A stretch of DNA of 64,000 nt. Origin: Actinomycetospora sp. TBRC 11914 (GTDB lineage: Bacteria; Actinomycetota; Actinomycetes; Mycobacteriales; Pseudonocardiaceae). The notes beneath the pieces were generated by a model that ran no database searches, had not been told where the DNA came from, and was given only the letters and a program-made list of their open reading frames with translations. Below, piece by piece: positions 42,473 to 51,064 of the stretch (its first letter is position 1; each line of letters opens with the position of its first letter). The stretch lies in NCBI RefSeq assembly GCF_012933465.1, contig NZ_JABBND010000007.1, positions 166,070 to 230,069 on the forward strand, in the 5' to 3' direction. A program made the position numbers and the translations under genes.

Positions 42473-43137
42473 GTCCGGGACGCCCGCGCGACGTACCCCT
42501 GCCCGCGCACGGTGTGGATGACCCGCGGCTCGCCGAGCTTGCGGCGCAGCGCCGAGACGTGGACCTCGACGACGTTGAGGTCGTAGGACTCCCAGCCCCA
42601 CACCGCGCCGAGCAGCTGCGACTTCGACCGCACCCGGCCGCGGTGCGCGACGAGGTCGTGCAGCAGCCGCAGCTCCGTCGCCGTCACCGGGACCTCGCGG
42701 CCGCCGCGGGTGACGCGCCCGGCGTCGGGGTCGACGACGACGTCGTCCACCTCCACCGCGTCGCCCACCCCGCCGGAGCGCCGCAGCAGCGCCTCGACCC
42801 GGGCGAGGAGCTCGGCGAGCGCGAACGGCTTGACCAGGTAGTCGTCGGCGCCGGCGCGCAGCCCGCGGACGCGGTCGGCGACCCCGCTGCGCGCGGTCAG
42901 CAGGATGACCCCGGCGCTCGTCGCGTGGACCGCGGGCAGCAGCGCGTAGCCGTCGCGGCCGGGGAGCATGAGGTCGAGGACGACCACGTCGGGTGCGAAG
43001 GCGGCGAGGTCGTCCTCCAGCCGCGCGCCGTCCGGCCGGGCGAGCACCTCGTGCCCGACCCCGGTCAGCGCCGTCGTCACCGACGCGAGGATGGGTTCGG
43101 AGTCCTCGACGACGAGGACCCGCGCCGCCCGGTCCAC
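42469..43137 (-). CDS. OmpR-family response regulator of the second two-component system
   Basis: This 222-residue regulator has a receiver with RVLVVEDSEPI, phospho-acceptor Asp55 in VVVLDLMLPG and VKPF Lys, and a winged-helix effector ending RKLGEPRVIHTVRGQGYVA. It starts at GTG 43137, 8 bp after the mprA stop. It lies in one leftward operon mprA - this gene - kinase, so mprA may be transcribed with a non-cognate pair. Confidence 0.92.
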   Translation of the reverse strand: MDRAARVLVVEDSEPILASVTTALTGVGHEVLARPDGARLEDDLAAFAPDVVVLDLMLPGRDGYALLPAVHATSAGVILLTARSGVADRVRGLRAGADDYLVKPFALAELLARVEALLRRSGGVGDAVEVDDVVVDPDAGRVTRGGREVPVTATELRLLHDLVAHRGRVRSKSQLLGAVWGWESYDLNVVEVHVSALRRKLGEPRVIHTVRGQGYVARASRT

Positions 43138-43145
43138 CGCCGGCG

Positions 43146-43844
43146 TCAGGCGTCGGCGCGCAGGACGTACCCGACCCCGCGGACCGTGTGGATCAGCCGC
43201 GACTCGCCCTCGGCCTCGGTCTTGCGACGCAGGTAGCCGATGTACACCTCGAGGGCGTTGCCCGTCGTCGGGAAGTCGTAGCCCCAGACCTCCTCGAGGA
43301 TGCGGCTGCGGGTGAGCACCCGGCGGGGGTTGGCGATCAGCAGCTCGAGCAGCGAGAACTCGGTGCGGGTGAGCTGGATCGGGCGGTCGCCGCGCCGGAC
43401 CTCGCGGGTGACGGGGTCCAGCGACAGGTCCGCGAACGTGAGCGGCTCGGGGTGGTCGTCGCGGTCGCGGTCCTCGGGCGAGGTCCGCCGCAGCAGCGCC
43501 CGCAACCGCGCGAGGAGCTCCTCGAGGGCGAAGGGCTTGGCGAGGTAGTCGTCGGCGCCCGCGTCCAGCCCGGCGACCCGGTCGGAGACCGCCTCGCGGG
43601 CGGTGAGGACGAGGACGGGCAGGTCGTCGCCCGCGCTGCGCAGCCGCCGGCAGACCTCGAGGCCGTCGAGGCGGGGCATCATCACGTCGAGGACGAGGGC
43701 GTCGGGCCGCTCCTTCTCGATGGTGTCCAGCGCCTGCTGGCCGTCCGTCGCGAGCTCGACCTGGTACCCGTTGAACGCCAGGGACCGGCGCAGCGAGTCG
43801 CGCACGGCCCGGTCGTCGTCGACGACGAGGATCCGCATGGGCAC
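43146..43844 (-). CDS. mprA: Response regulator MprA
   Basis: This 232-residue OmpR-type regulator is very close to mycobacterial Mpr[20 protein letters not shown], Asp53 in [36 protein letters not shown] and the wing end [16 protein letters not shown]. MprA drives stress sigma factors and pepD in M. tuberculosis. Here it is transcribed leftward, away from its palindromic element at 43875-43948, and is not next to mprB. The start is GTG 43844; ATG 43838 is two codons on. Confidence 0.92.
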   Translation of the reverse strand: MPMRILVVDDDRAVRDSLRRSLAFNGYQVELATDGQQALDTIEKERPDALVLDVMMPRLDGLEVCRRLRSAGDDLPVLVLTAREAVSDRVAGLDAGADDYLAKPFALEELLARLRALLRRTSPEDRDRDDHPEPLTFADLSLDPVTREVRRGDRPIQLTRTEFSLLELLIANPRRVLTRSRILEEVWGYDFPTTGNALEVYIGYLRRKTEAEGESRLIHTVRGVGYVLRADA

Positions 43845-43874
43845 AGTCTGGACGCGCGTCCTGAGAGGTACCTG

Positions 43875-43948
43875 AGGTGGCCTTCGGCCTTGTGAGCACT
43901 AACTGTCGCTATACCGACAGTTAGTGCTCACGAGCGCGAAGCGCACCT
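43875..43948 (-). repeat. 74-bp palindromic element, copy 2 (inverted)
   Basis: Reverse complement of 36820-36893 with six differences. It fills almost all of the gap between the mprA start and the stop codon of the gene at 43947-44513, and overlaps that stop. Confidence 0.85.
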
Positions 43949-44513
43949 AGAACTCGACCCGCATCAGGCCCACGACCTCGGTGCGCCACTCGGCGTAGGC
44001 GCGCCCGATGCCCTCCTCGTCGTCGGTCGGCGTCCGCGACTCCCCCGGGTCCCCGGTGACCTTCGCGGCGATCTGCTCGCCGGTCCACGAGCGGTCGGCG
44101 ACGCGGACGGTCAGCCGCTCGGGCGCCCGCTCGGCGCGCAGGGCGTGGGCGAGCACCCGCAGCATCGCCGCGCGCGCGTCGGCGTCGTCCGGGGCGTCGA
44201 CGTCGACGTTGGTCTGCCCGCCGACGAGCATGACGTTCGCGTTCGGCGCGAGCGTCGGCAGCACCGTCGCGGCCGCCCGGAAGCGCGACAGCATGCCCTG
44301 GGTGAGGAACTGCTCGACCTTCGCGACGACGCTGCCCTCGCCCGGCGTCATCGCGACCGGCAGCTGCACGTAGGCGTCGAAGGTCTTCCCGTCGACGGCC
44401 TCGCCGAGCCGGTCGGGGTTGTCGACGACGACGACCTCCGCCCCCGTCGCCTTCACCGCCGACGAGACCTCGTCGAGCCGCTCGCCACCACCGGTCACCA
44501 ACACGGTCGTCAT
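43947..44513 (-). CDS. Uncharacterised actinobacterial protein, Rossmann-like
   Basis: This 188-residue soluble protein begins TTVLVTGGGERLDEVSSAV, an SDR-like dinucleotide strand-loop, and has NANVMLVGGQTNVDVDAPDD in the middle, but lacks a YxxxK catalytic pair. It may be a degenerate short-chain dehydrogenase. TAGGGT lies 8 nt before ATG 44513 without a Shine-Dalgarno. Its stop lies in the palindromic element. Confidence 0.75.
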   Translation of the reverse strand: MTTVLVTGGGERLDEVSSAVKATGAEVVVVDNPDRLGEAVDGKTFDAYVQLPVAMTPGEGSVVAKVEQFLTQGMLSRFRAAATVLPTLAPNANVMLVGGQTNVDVDAPDDADARAAMLRVLAHALRAERAPERLTVRVADRSWTGEQIAAKVTGDPGESRTPTDDEEGIGRAYAEWRTEVVGLMRVEF

Positions 44514-44521
44514 GCCGCCGA

Positions 44522-44527
44522 ACCCTA
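44522..44527 (-). promoter_or_regulatory. -10 box of the 43947-44513 gene (leaderless)
   Basis: TAGGGT on the minus strand, 8 nt before the ATG start. Confidence 0.45.
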
Positions 44528-44574
44528 GTTCGCCGGGTCGGGACTCGGCAGCGGCGAACGGGGAGAAGATCGGT

Positions 44575-45534
44575 TCAGCGGTACAGCGCGACCACCTCGG
44601 CCGCCCGTGACGCCATCAGCGCCCGCACCTCCGGCGGCCCGAGGACCTCCGCGACGGCGCCGAACCCCAGCAGGACCCCGACGGCGGCCCCCGCCGCGCG
44701 GAAGGGCAGGTGCACGACGTCGGGTCGGTCCGGGTCCGGCGACGGCGGCCCCACCAGCTGCGCCGCCACCACCCGCTCGACCATCGCCCGCCGCCCCGCC
44801 CCGACGCGCACCGCCACCGTCACCGCCTCCGGCGCGTCCTCCAGCCGGTCCCGCAGCTCGACCCACACGGCCTCGAGGTCGCGGTCGTCGGGACGCCGCG
44901 CGGGCGTCCCGGTCCACGCGACCTCCTCGACGCGGCTCACCCGGAACATCCGCGGGGTCCCGCGGGCGGCGGCGACGAGGTACCACGTGCCGGCCTTGCT
45001 GACCAGGCCGTACGGGTCGACGGTCCGCCACCCGGCCGTGCCGCCCGACCCGGGCCGGTACCGGATCCGCACGCGCTCGTCGGCCGTCACGGCGCGCTCG
45101 AGCGCGGCGAGCGCCGGATCGTCCCCCGCCGGCTGCCCGGCGCGGTGCCAGCCGTGCTGCTCGACGACGACGGTGCGCCGCGCGGCGGCGATCCCCGGCC
45201 GCCGGGCCTCGGGCACCGCCGCGAGCAGCTTGCGCACCGCCGAGGCCACCGCCCGGCCCAGCGAGCCGCCCTGCTCCCCGTCGGTCAGCGCGAGCAGGGC
45301 CCGCATCTCGGCATCGGTGAGGCCACTGACGTCCGTCCGGAACCCCGGCATGAGCACCACCCCGCCGTGGCGCCCCCGCTCGGCGTAGACCGGGACCCCC
45401 GCCGACGACAGCGCCTCGACGTCGCGGGCGACGGTGCGGGTGGAGACCTCGAGGCGGGCGGCGAGGTCGGGCGCCGAGAGCCGGCCGTGGGTCTGCAGGA
45501 GCAGCAGGGTGGCCAGCAGGCGGTCGGAGCGCAC
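44575..45534 (-). CDS. WYL-domain transcriptional regulator (YafY/DeoR-like)
   Basis: This 319-residue protein has an N-terminal HTH (RLLATLLLLQTHGRLSAPDL then ARLEVSTRTVARDVEAL) and a WYL domain (VDPYGLVSKAGTWYLVAAAR, MFRVSRVEEV) with a C-terminal WCX part. WYL proteins sense ligands or nucleic acids. It is divergent from the DNA glycosylase gene across 64 bp containing GATTC-TCACG-GAATC and ACACGTGT inverted repeats, candidate sites for control of both genes. Confidence 0.9.
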   Translation of the reverse strand: MRSDRLLATLLLLQTHGRLSAPDLAARLEVSTRTVARDVEALSSAGVPVYAERGRHGGVVLMPGFRTDVSGLTDAEMRALLALTDGEQGGSLGRAVASAVRKLLAAVPEARRPGIAAARRTVVVEQHGWHRAGQPAGDDPALAALERAVTADERVRIRYRPGSGGTAGWRTVDPYGLVSKAGTWYLVAAARGTPRMFRVSRVEEVAWTGTPARRPDDRDLEAVWVELRDRLEDAPEAVTVAVRVGAGRRAMVERVVAAQLVGPPSPDPDRPDVVHLPFRAAGAAVGVLLGFGAVAEVLGPPEVRALMASRAAEVVALYR

Positions 45535-45545
45535 GGGTCCGAGAT

Positions 45546-45571
45546 TCTCACGGAATCACGACAACACGTGT
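45546..45571. promoter_or_regulatory. Candidate WYL-regulator operator
   Basis: Between the divergent regulator and glycosylase genes, GATTC/GAATC arms (5-nt spacer) and the palindrome ACACGTGT (45564-45571) lie close together. Confidence 0.35.
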
Positions 45572-45598
45572 CGGGATTCGGGGCGCATCGTGCTCGGC

Positions 45599-46579
45599 AT
45601 GACCCTCACCGCCGTTGCCAGCAAAGCGTCGTTGCTTGCATCCAGTGGCAGAAAAGCCGCTCCGTCGGCCCCCACCCGGACCTCGACGCCCGCCCCGACG
45701 TCGACCCACCACGTCCTGCACCCCGCCGGCCCGTTCTCCCTCGACCTCGCCCGCACCGCCGTCATGGCCTGGGCCCCGGTCTCGCGGTTCGCCCGCGACG
45801 CCGCCCGCCCGCTGGTGCTCGCCGCGATCGCCGACGACGACCTGCGCCCCGTCGCCTTCGCCCTCACCCAGGGCGCCGTCGACGGCCCCGTCGCCCTCGA
45901 GGTCCTCGGCACCGGCGACCCCGACGCCGCGCGCGCCCAGGCCGCCCGCCTCGTCTCCCTCGACCACGACGCCACCGGTCTGGCGGACGTCGCCACCCGC
46001 GACCCCGCCGTCGGCGCCCTCCTCGCCCGCCGCCACGGCCGCCGTCCCACCCTCTTCCCCAGCCCCTACGAGGCCGCCGCCTGGGCCGTGATCTCGCCGC
46101 GCATCGGGAAGGCGCGGGCCGCCACGCTCACCCGACGACTCGCCACCGACCACGGCACGACGCTGCATCTCGCCGGCGAGTCCGTCGCGACCTTCCCGAC
46201 GCCGCAGCGCCTCCTCACCCTCGACGAGGTCCCCGGCCTGCCCGCCGAGAAGGTCCGCCGCCTCCACGGCGTCGCCCGCGCCGCCCTCGACGGCGACCTC
46301 GACATCCACCGCCTGCAGGCCCTCGGTCCCGACGGTGCCCGCGCGGCGCTGCGTCGGATCCGTGGCATCGGGGAGTTCTGGTCGTCGGGCATCTGGCTGC
46401 GGGCGTGCGGGGTCGTCGACGAGTGGCCCGACGAGCCCCGCGCCACCGCGCTGCTCGCCCGCCTCCACGGCCGCGAGCCCACCGACTACGACGACCCCGC
46501 CACCCTCGCCGCCGCCACCGCGCCGCTCGCGCCCTACCGCACGTGGGTCGCCTTCGCGCTGCGCATGGGCGACGCGTGA
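45599..46579 (+). CDS. AlkA-like DNA glycosylase (HhH-GPD)
   Basis: This 326-residue base-excision enzyme has an AlkA-type N-terminal domain and a helix-hairpin-helix: LLTLDEVPGLPAEKV, RRIRGIGEFWSSGIWLRACG and VVDEWPD, the last holding the likely catalytic Asp. It would remove alkylated purines. ATG 45599 is chosen. The WYL regulator is divergent, so induction by damage is plausible. Its stop overlaps the first possible start of the next gene. Confidence 0.85.
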   Translation: MTLTAVASKASLLASSGRKAAPSAPTRTSTPAPTSTHHVLHPAGPFSLDLARTAVMAWAPVSRFARDAARPLVLAAIADDDLRPVAFALTQGAVDGPVALEVLGTGDPDAARAQAARLVSLDHDATGLADVATRDPAVGALLARRHGRRPTLFPSPYEAAAWAVISPRIGKARAATLTRRLATDHGTTLHLAGESVATFPTPQRLLTLDEVPGLPAEKVRRLHGVARAALDGDLDIHRLQALGPDGARAALRRIRGIGEFWSSGIWLRACGVVDEWPDEPRATALLARLHGREPTDYDDPATLAAATAPLAPYRTWVAFALRMGDA

Positions 46580-46611
46580 CCACCACCCGACCCACCGACC
46601 AGGAGCACCCC

Positions 46612-47208
46612 GTGGACGACCCCCGCCCCACCCTGATCCGCGCCGCCGACCAGGTCGTCGGCCTCGTCGGGACCGACACGCCCCTCGACGCACCCACGCC
46701 CTGCGACGGCTGGACCATCGACGACCTGCTCGCCCACCTCGTGACCGTCCTCCGGCGGGTCGCCCACGTCGGGCGCGGCGGGCACCCGTTCGACCTGCCC
46801 CACCAGCTCCCCCAGGACGGCGTGCCGGCCTACGTCGCCGCCCTGGCCGCCGGGCGGGACGAGGTCGCCGCGGTCTGGGCGCCCGACGGCGGCCCGGCCG
46901 TGCTCGAGCGCGAGGTGAGCGTCCCCTGGGGCGTCGTCGCGGGGCGGGCCGCCGGCTGGGGCTACGTCCGTGAGCTGGCCGCGCACGCCTGGGACCTCGC
47001 CGTCGCGCTCGGGGTCGCGGACACCCTCGACCCGGAGCTCGCCGCGGCCGTCGTCGACCCCGTCCGCGCCGACCTCCCGGCCGAGCCACGCGGCGGCCCC
47101 ATCCCGTTCGGGCCCGTCGTCGACGTCCCCGACGACGCCGGGCCCTACGCGCGGCTCGTCGGCTGGCTCGGCCGAGACCCGGCCCGGCGGCTCACAGCAC
47201 CCCGCTGA
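46612..47208 (+). CDS. TIGR03086-type DinB-like metal-binding protein
   Basis: This 198-residue protein is of the mycothiol-dependent maleylpyruvate-isomerase-N/DinB-like class: LIRAADQVVGLV, LDAPTPCDGWTIDDLLAHLV and YVRELAAHAWDLAVALG, with a likely His/Asp/His metal site. GTG 46612 has AGGAG 6 nt upstream; GTG 46576 overlaps the glycosylase stop but lacks such a site. Function unknown; members often act in thiol or detoxification chemistry. Confidence 0.82.
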   Translation: MDDPRPTLIRAADQVVGLVGTDTPLDAPTPCDGWTIDDLLAHLVTVLRRVAHVGRGGHPFDLPHQLPQDGVPAYVAALAAGRDEVAAVWAPDGGPAVLEREVSVPWGVVAGRAAGWGYVRELAAHAWDLAVALGVADTLDPELAAAVVDPVRADLPAEPRGGPIPFGPVVDVPDDAGPYARLVGWLGRDPARRLTAPR

Positions 47209-48262
47209 GCGCCTGCATCCCGAGGCTCGACGCGCCGACCAGCGCCCACAGGCAGGCCCCGAGCAGGAGCGGCCGGACGCCGGTGCACCGCAGGTCGGCG
47301 ATCCGCAGCGAGAGCCCGATACCCGACAGCGCCGTCGTGATGAGGAAGGTCCCGACGACGGTGAGGGCGGGGTGCCAGGACGTGGGCACCACCCCGACCG
47401 TCGTCAGCGCCGACGCCACCACGAACCCGACCAGGAAGAGGGGCACCAGGCGCCGCCACGGCAGGCGCTGCGGGGCCGGGTCGGCCCCGGAACCGGCACC
47501 GCCTCGCCGTCGGGACACCCGGAACGACACCGCCACGACCACCGGGATGATCATCAGGCTCCGGGTGAGCTTGACGACCACCGAGTACGGGCCGCCGTCG
47601 CCGCCGTAGGCGTAGCCCGCGGCGACCACCGAGGACGTGTCGTTGATCGCCGTTCCGGCCCAGAGCCCGAAGGCGTGCGGGGAGAGCCCGAGCAGGTGCC
47701 CGAGGGGCGGGTAGGCGAGCACCGCGACGACGTTGAAGACGAAGATCGTGCCGATGGCGTAGGCGACGGTCGACTCCCGCGCCCGCAGCACCGACTGGGT
47801 CGCGGCGATCGCCGAGGCGCCGCAGATCGCGGTGCCGACCCCCACCAGCAGCGTCGTGTCCCGCTCGATCCCCAGGAGCCGCCCGACGAGCCACGCCCCG
47901 CCGAGCGCGACCGCGAGCGTCCCCAGCATCACCGGCAGCGACGACGACCCGACCGCCGCCACCTGGTGCAGCGACAGCGTCCCCCCGAGCACGACGATCG
48001 AGGTCTGCAGCACCGGCTTCGCGGCGACCGCGAGGCCCGGGCGCCACCGCTCCCCCGGGTGCAGCACGGCCCCCACCAGGACACCGAGCACGATCCCGAA
48101 CACCGGGCCGCCGACCACGGGCACCTCGGTGCCGGCGGCCGTCGCCACCCCGGCGACGACGACGGCGAGCGCCAGTCCCGGCACGCGGCCGCGGACGCCG
48201 TCGGCGAGGCGCGTGACGGATCCGGCGGAGTGTCCCGGCCGGACGAGTGCGGGCGCGACCAC
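47192..48262 (-). CDS. YeiH/UPF0324-family membrane protein, putative sulfate exporter
   Basis: This 356-residue protein has about ten helices with the family blocks FGIVLGVLVGAVL, LGIERDTTLLVGVGTAICG (ICGxSA), AIGTIFVFNVVAVLAYPPLG and FGLWAGTAINDTSSVVAAG. YeiH-type carriers are proposed to export sulfate or similar anions. It starts near 48262 and is divergent from a GntR gene, which probably controls it through the palindrome at 48295-48306. It converges with the DinB-like gene with a 17-bp overlap. Confidence 0.87.
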   Translation of the reverse strand: MVAPALVRPGHSAGSVTRLADGVRGRVPGLALAVVVAGVATAAGTEVPVVGGPVFGIVLGVLVGAVLHPGERWRPGLAVAAKPVLQTSIVVLGGTLSLHQVAAVGSSSLPVMLGTLAVALGGAWLVGRLLGIERDTTLLVGVGTAICGASAIAATQSVLRARESTVAYAIGTIFVFNVVAVLAYPPLGHLLGLSPHAFGLWAGTAINDTSSVVAAGYAYGGDGGPYSVVVKLTRSLMIIPVVVAVSFRVSRRRGGAGSGADPAPQRLPWRRLVPLFLVGFVVASALTTVGVVPTSWHPALTVVGTFLITTALSGIGLSLRIADLRCTGVRPLLLGACLWALVGASSLGMQALSGVL

Positions 48263-48279
48263 GACGTCTCCTCACCGTA

Positions 48280-48329
48280 AATGTCCGTACCTTTATGTCC
48301 GGACATTAGGGAAGGGAGGATGTACGGTC
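48280..48329. promoter_or_regulatory. GntR operator region between yeiH-like and GntR genes
   Basis: The perfect 12-bp palindrome ATGTCCGGACAT (48295-48306) is flanked by half-sites ATGTCCG at 48281 and ATGTACGG at 48320. It is AT-richer than its surroundings and sits where both promoters must lie. Confidence 0.6.
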
Positions 48330-48347
48330 AAGTGGGGAGGGAGGGCC

Positions 48348-49133
48348 ATGGGTCCCAGAGCGCTCGAACGGGCGGGGGGTCGTCCGCTGTGGTCGCAGCT
48401 GCAGGACGATCTGCTGCGGCGCATCCGCGCGCACGAGTTCGACTCGTCCTTCCCCGGCGAGCTCGCGCTCACCGAGGAGTACGCGGTGAGCCGGCACACC
48501 GTCCGGCAGGCGCTCGGCCAGCTGCGCGCGGACGGCATCGTCGTCGCCGAGCGCGGCCGGCCGCCACGCCTGGTCCGCGGCGGGCCGCCCCGGGCGATCG
48601 ACCAGCCGGTCGACGAGGTCTACAGCCTGTTCGCCTCCGTGGAGGAGTCCGGGCGCACGCAGACGAGCACGGTGCGCCGGCTCGACCGGGTGGCCGACGG
48701 CGTCGTCGCGACGCGGCTCGGGCTCGAGGAGTCCACGCCGCTGCTGCTCCTCGAGCGGCTGCGCCTCGCCGACGACGAGCCCCTGGCGTGGGACCGGGTG
48801 TGGTTGCCCTGGGAGCTCGCCGAGCCGCTGGTCGGGATCGACCTCACCCGCACCGGCCTCTACGCCGAGCTGGCGGCCCGCGCCGGCGTCCACGTCGACG
48901 GCGGGCGCGAGCGCATCCACGCGGACGTGGCCGACTCCGGCGCCGCGCGCCTGCTCGGCGTCACGCCGGGGGCACCGATCTTCGAGATCGACCGGCTCGG
49001 GTCCTCGGGCGACCGCGCCGTCGAGTGGCGGCACACGACGGTACGGGCGGACCGCTTCTGCCTGTCCGCGACGTTCGGCAGCCGGGGATCGTCGACTCCG
49101 TGGGCGCTCGAGCAGGCCCGCCCGGCACACTGA
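48348..49133 (+). CDS. GntR/HutC-family transcriptional regulator
   Basis: This 261-residue protein has a winged HTH (PLWSQLQDDLLRRIRAHEF, ELALTEEYAVSRHTVRQALG) and a UTRA effector domain (LLLLERLRLADDEPLAWDRV, IFEIDRLGSSGDRAVEW). ATG 48348 follows GGAGGGAGGG. It is divergent from the exporter and most likely represses both until a small ligand binds. The SnoaL-like gene follows after 26 bp. Confidence 0.92.
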   Translation: MGPRALERAGGRPLWSQLQDDLLRRIRAHEFDSSFPGELALTEEYAVSRHTVRQALGQLRADGIVVAERGRPPRLVRGGPPRAIDQPVDEVYSLFASVEESGRTQTSTVRRLDRVADGVVATRLGLEESTPLLLLERLRLADDEPLAWDRVWLPWELAEPLVGIDLTRTGLYAELAARAGVHVDGGRERIHADVADSGAARLLGVTPGAPIFEIDRLGSSGDRAVEWRHTTVRADRFCLSATFGSRGSSTPWALEQARPAH

Positions 49134-49159
49134 GGCGCCGCCGCCGCTTGGAGGACCCG

Positions 49160-49588
49160 ATGGACGACGCCGTGCTCGCCCCCGCCGCCGCCGACTCGCT
49201 CGCCCGCTGGCACGCGATGGTCGCGGCCGAGGACTTCTCGAGGCTCGCGGAGATCGTCCACCCCGACGCGGTGTTCCACTCCCCCGTCGCCCACATCCCG
49301 TACCACTCGCGCGACGCCGTCGTCCTCGCCGTCTCCACCGCGCTCGAGGTGTTCTCCGGCTTCACCTACCACCGCACGTTCGTCGCGGCCGGCGGCCACG
49401 AGGTGGTGCTGGAGTTCCGCGCGCGGGCGGGCAACCGGGACGTCCACGGCATCGACATGATCACGTTCGACGACGACGGCCTGATCGTCACCTTCGAGGT
49501 CATGGTGCGGCCCGCGTCGGGCCTGCAGGCGCTCGCGCGGGAGATGGCCGAGCGGGTCGGGACGCAGCTGTCGGGCTACGCCCAGTAG
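49160..49588 (+). CDS. SnoaL/NTF2-like protein
   Basis: This 142-residue alpha+beta-barrel protein has LARWHAMVAAEDFSRLAEIV, HPDAVFHSPVAH and VVLEFRARAGNRDVHGIDMI. Such proteins are isomerases, hydrolases or ligand-binding modules. ATG 49160 follows GGAGGA. It is probably co-transcribed with the GntR gene; substrate unknown. Confidence 0.8.
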   Translation: MDDAVLAPAAADSLARWHAMVAAEDFSRLAEIVHPDAVFHSPVAHIPYHSRDAVVLAVSTALEVFSGFTYHRTFVAAGGHEVVLEFRARAGNRDVHGIDMITFDDDGLIVTFEVMVRPASGLQALAREMAERVGTQLSGYAQ

Positions 49589-49622
49589 GGACAGCCCAGG
49601 AGAGACGGCTCGGTGGACCGGC

Positions 49623-49895
49623 TCAGTAGACCGGCTCGATGTCGTCGAGCCAGGACTTGACGGTGCTCGCGGTGAGCCCCCGCACCGGCGCGAGGAGCTC
49701 CTTGAGCTGACCGGTCAGACCGACGACCGACGCGTGGTCGAGCCCACCCCCGCTGCCGCCGCGCGCGCTGAGCTTCGTCGCGAGGTCGACGACCTGGGTA
49801 CGGCGGTGGGGATCGAGGTCGAGCGCCTCGATGTTGGCGAGCACCGAGCGCGCGGCCACGCGGGCCTGTTCGCCTGCTCGGTCCTCCTCCATCAC
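49623..49895 (-). CDS. Small helical protein, uncharacterised
   Basis: This 90-residue protein of charged helices includes EQARVAARSVLANIEALDLD and a C-terminus SWLDDIEPVY. GTG 49895 lies 7 nt after a TAGCGT box, pointing to a leaderless start; ATG 49892 is the next codon. No domain recognised. It begins a run of small actinobacterial proteins. Confidence 0.55.
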   Translation of the reverse strand: MMEEDRAGEQARVAARSVLANIEALDLDPHRRTQVVDLATKLSARGGSGGGLDHASVVGLTGQLKELLAPVRGLTASTVKSWLDDIEPVY

Positions 49896-49902
49896 GGCGC
49901 CG

Positions 49903-49908
49903 ACGCTA
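49903..49908 (-). promoter_or_regulatory. -10 box of the 49623-49895 gene (leaderless)
   Basis: TAGCGT on the minus strand, 7 nt before GTG 49895. Confidence 0.4.
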
Positions 49909-49981
49909 CCGGAGCCGGTGTGGTCCAGTCGTTCGGAAACGATGTGATCGTGCACGTCCGACCGGGGGCGTGACGGTGACC

Positions 49982-50236
49982 TCAGCCGGTGCGGAGCCCG
50001 CGGTGCGCGGCGATGGCCCTGGCGAGCCGGTCGGCGGTGGCGCGCACCGCGCCACCGTCCTCGCCGGCCACGCCCTCGACGGTCCGCCCCAGCAGCCCGG
50101 CCACCCGCGCGAGCTCGGCGAGGACCTCGGCGGGCTCCTGTCCGGTCGACTCTGCGTCACGGGCCCGGGAGACGACCGCGCGGAGCGCGTCGGCCGCCTC
50201 GCGGGCGCTCGACACCTCGCACTTCTCTCCCGTCAC
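49982..50236 (-). CDS. Small helical protein, uncharacterised
   Basis: An 84-residue all-helical protein (AREAADALRAVVSRARDAES and AELARVAGLLGRTVEGVAGE). It starts at GTG 50236 with weak upstream signals; a start at GTG 50212 is possible. No domain or role recognised. Confidence 0.5.
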   Translation of the reverse strand: MTGEKCEVSSAREAADALRAVVSRARDAESTGQEPAEVLAELARVAGLLGRTVEGVAGEDGGAVRATADRLARAIAAHRGLRTG

Positions 50237-50338
50237 AGGAGTGGGCTACCCGCGTGTCACCTCGACACGCGCCGACCTGCCGGAACATGCCCGACGTCAC
50301 CACCACGGGCGGATCGTGCGGTGGCGTCGCCCGACGTC

Positions 50339-50788
50339 CTAGCTGTCCGGCCGCCCGGCGTCGTCGCCCTCGACGTCGGCCCCCCGCGTCGTCGTCGCGC
50401 ACTCGCGGTCGATCTCGTCCTGTTCGCGCGTGGCCTGCCGCTGGGACCGGTGGAGGGCGCCGCGATTGCGCTCGAGACGATCCTCCGCCCGGCGCACCGC
50501 CTGGGCGGCCCGGTCCAGCGCTGCATGCGAGCGCTCGAGGTGCTCGACGGTGGTCACGCCCGCCAACCGGGCGAGGTGGTCCAGGGAGGCCTCGCGCTCG
50601 TCGGCGCGCTGCTCCCGCTCGTCGGCCAGGCGCTCCCGCCGGTTGGCCTCGGCCTGCCGGCGGTCGGCCTCGATCTCGCGCTCGTCCGCGGCGGCGTCCC
50701 GGGCGTCGGCGCGCGCGTCCCGGTCATCCGCGGCCGTGTCCTGGGCGTGACCGGCACCCGGCGTGACGATTTCCGAACTCTCGACCAT
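50339..50788 (-). CDS. Coiled-coil protein with ADER-type repeats
   Basis: This 149-residue protein is almost entirely charged coiled coil. The central part repeats short ADxRDxxAD/ADEREx units (about 28-80) and is followed by a long amphipathic helix. ATG 50788 is chosen because the residues before it do not fit the repeat. Similar proteins in actinobacteria are uncharacterised. It may be structural or act as a spacer. Confidence 0.6.
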   Translation of the reverse strand: MVESSEIVTPGAGHAQDTAADDRDARADARDAAADEREIEADRRQAEANRRERLADEREQRADEREASLDHLARLAGVTTVEHLERSHAALDRAAQAVRRAEDRLERNRGALHRSQRQATREQDEIDRECATTTRGADVEGDDAGRPDS

Positions 50789-51064
50789 GACGGCCACCAC
50801 GGTAGTAGGGACAGCCACCCTCGTCTGCGGCTCGCACCAGTGTGCTCCTCCGGCAGGCCGGATGGGGCGTTCGTGCGGGCCCGGGGACGGAACGGGCCTT
50901 CCCGACGGGCCCTCCGCGGTCTACCGTCGACACCAGGTGATGGAGCTCACCTCCAACCGCGGGCACCTCCGCTGATGGCTCCTGATCGGCTCGCCGATTG
51001 GGAGACAGCTGTGCCGCCACCTGATCCCGCCTCCCGTGACCACCCCGCTCCCGGGGGTGGCGAG

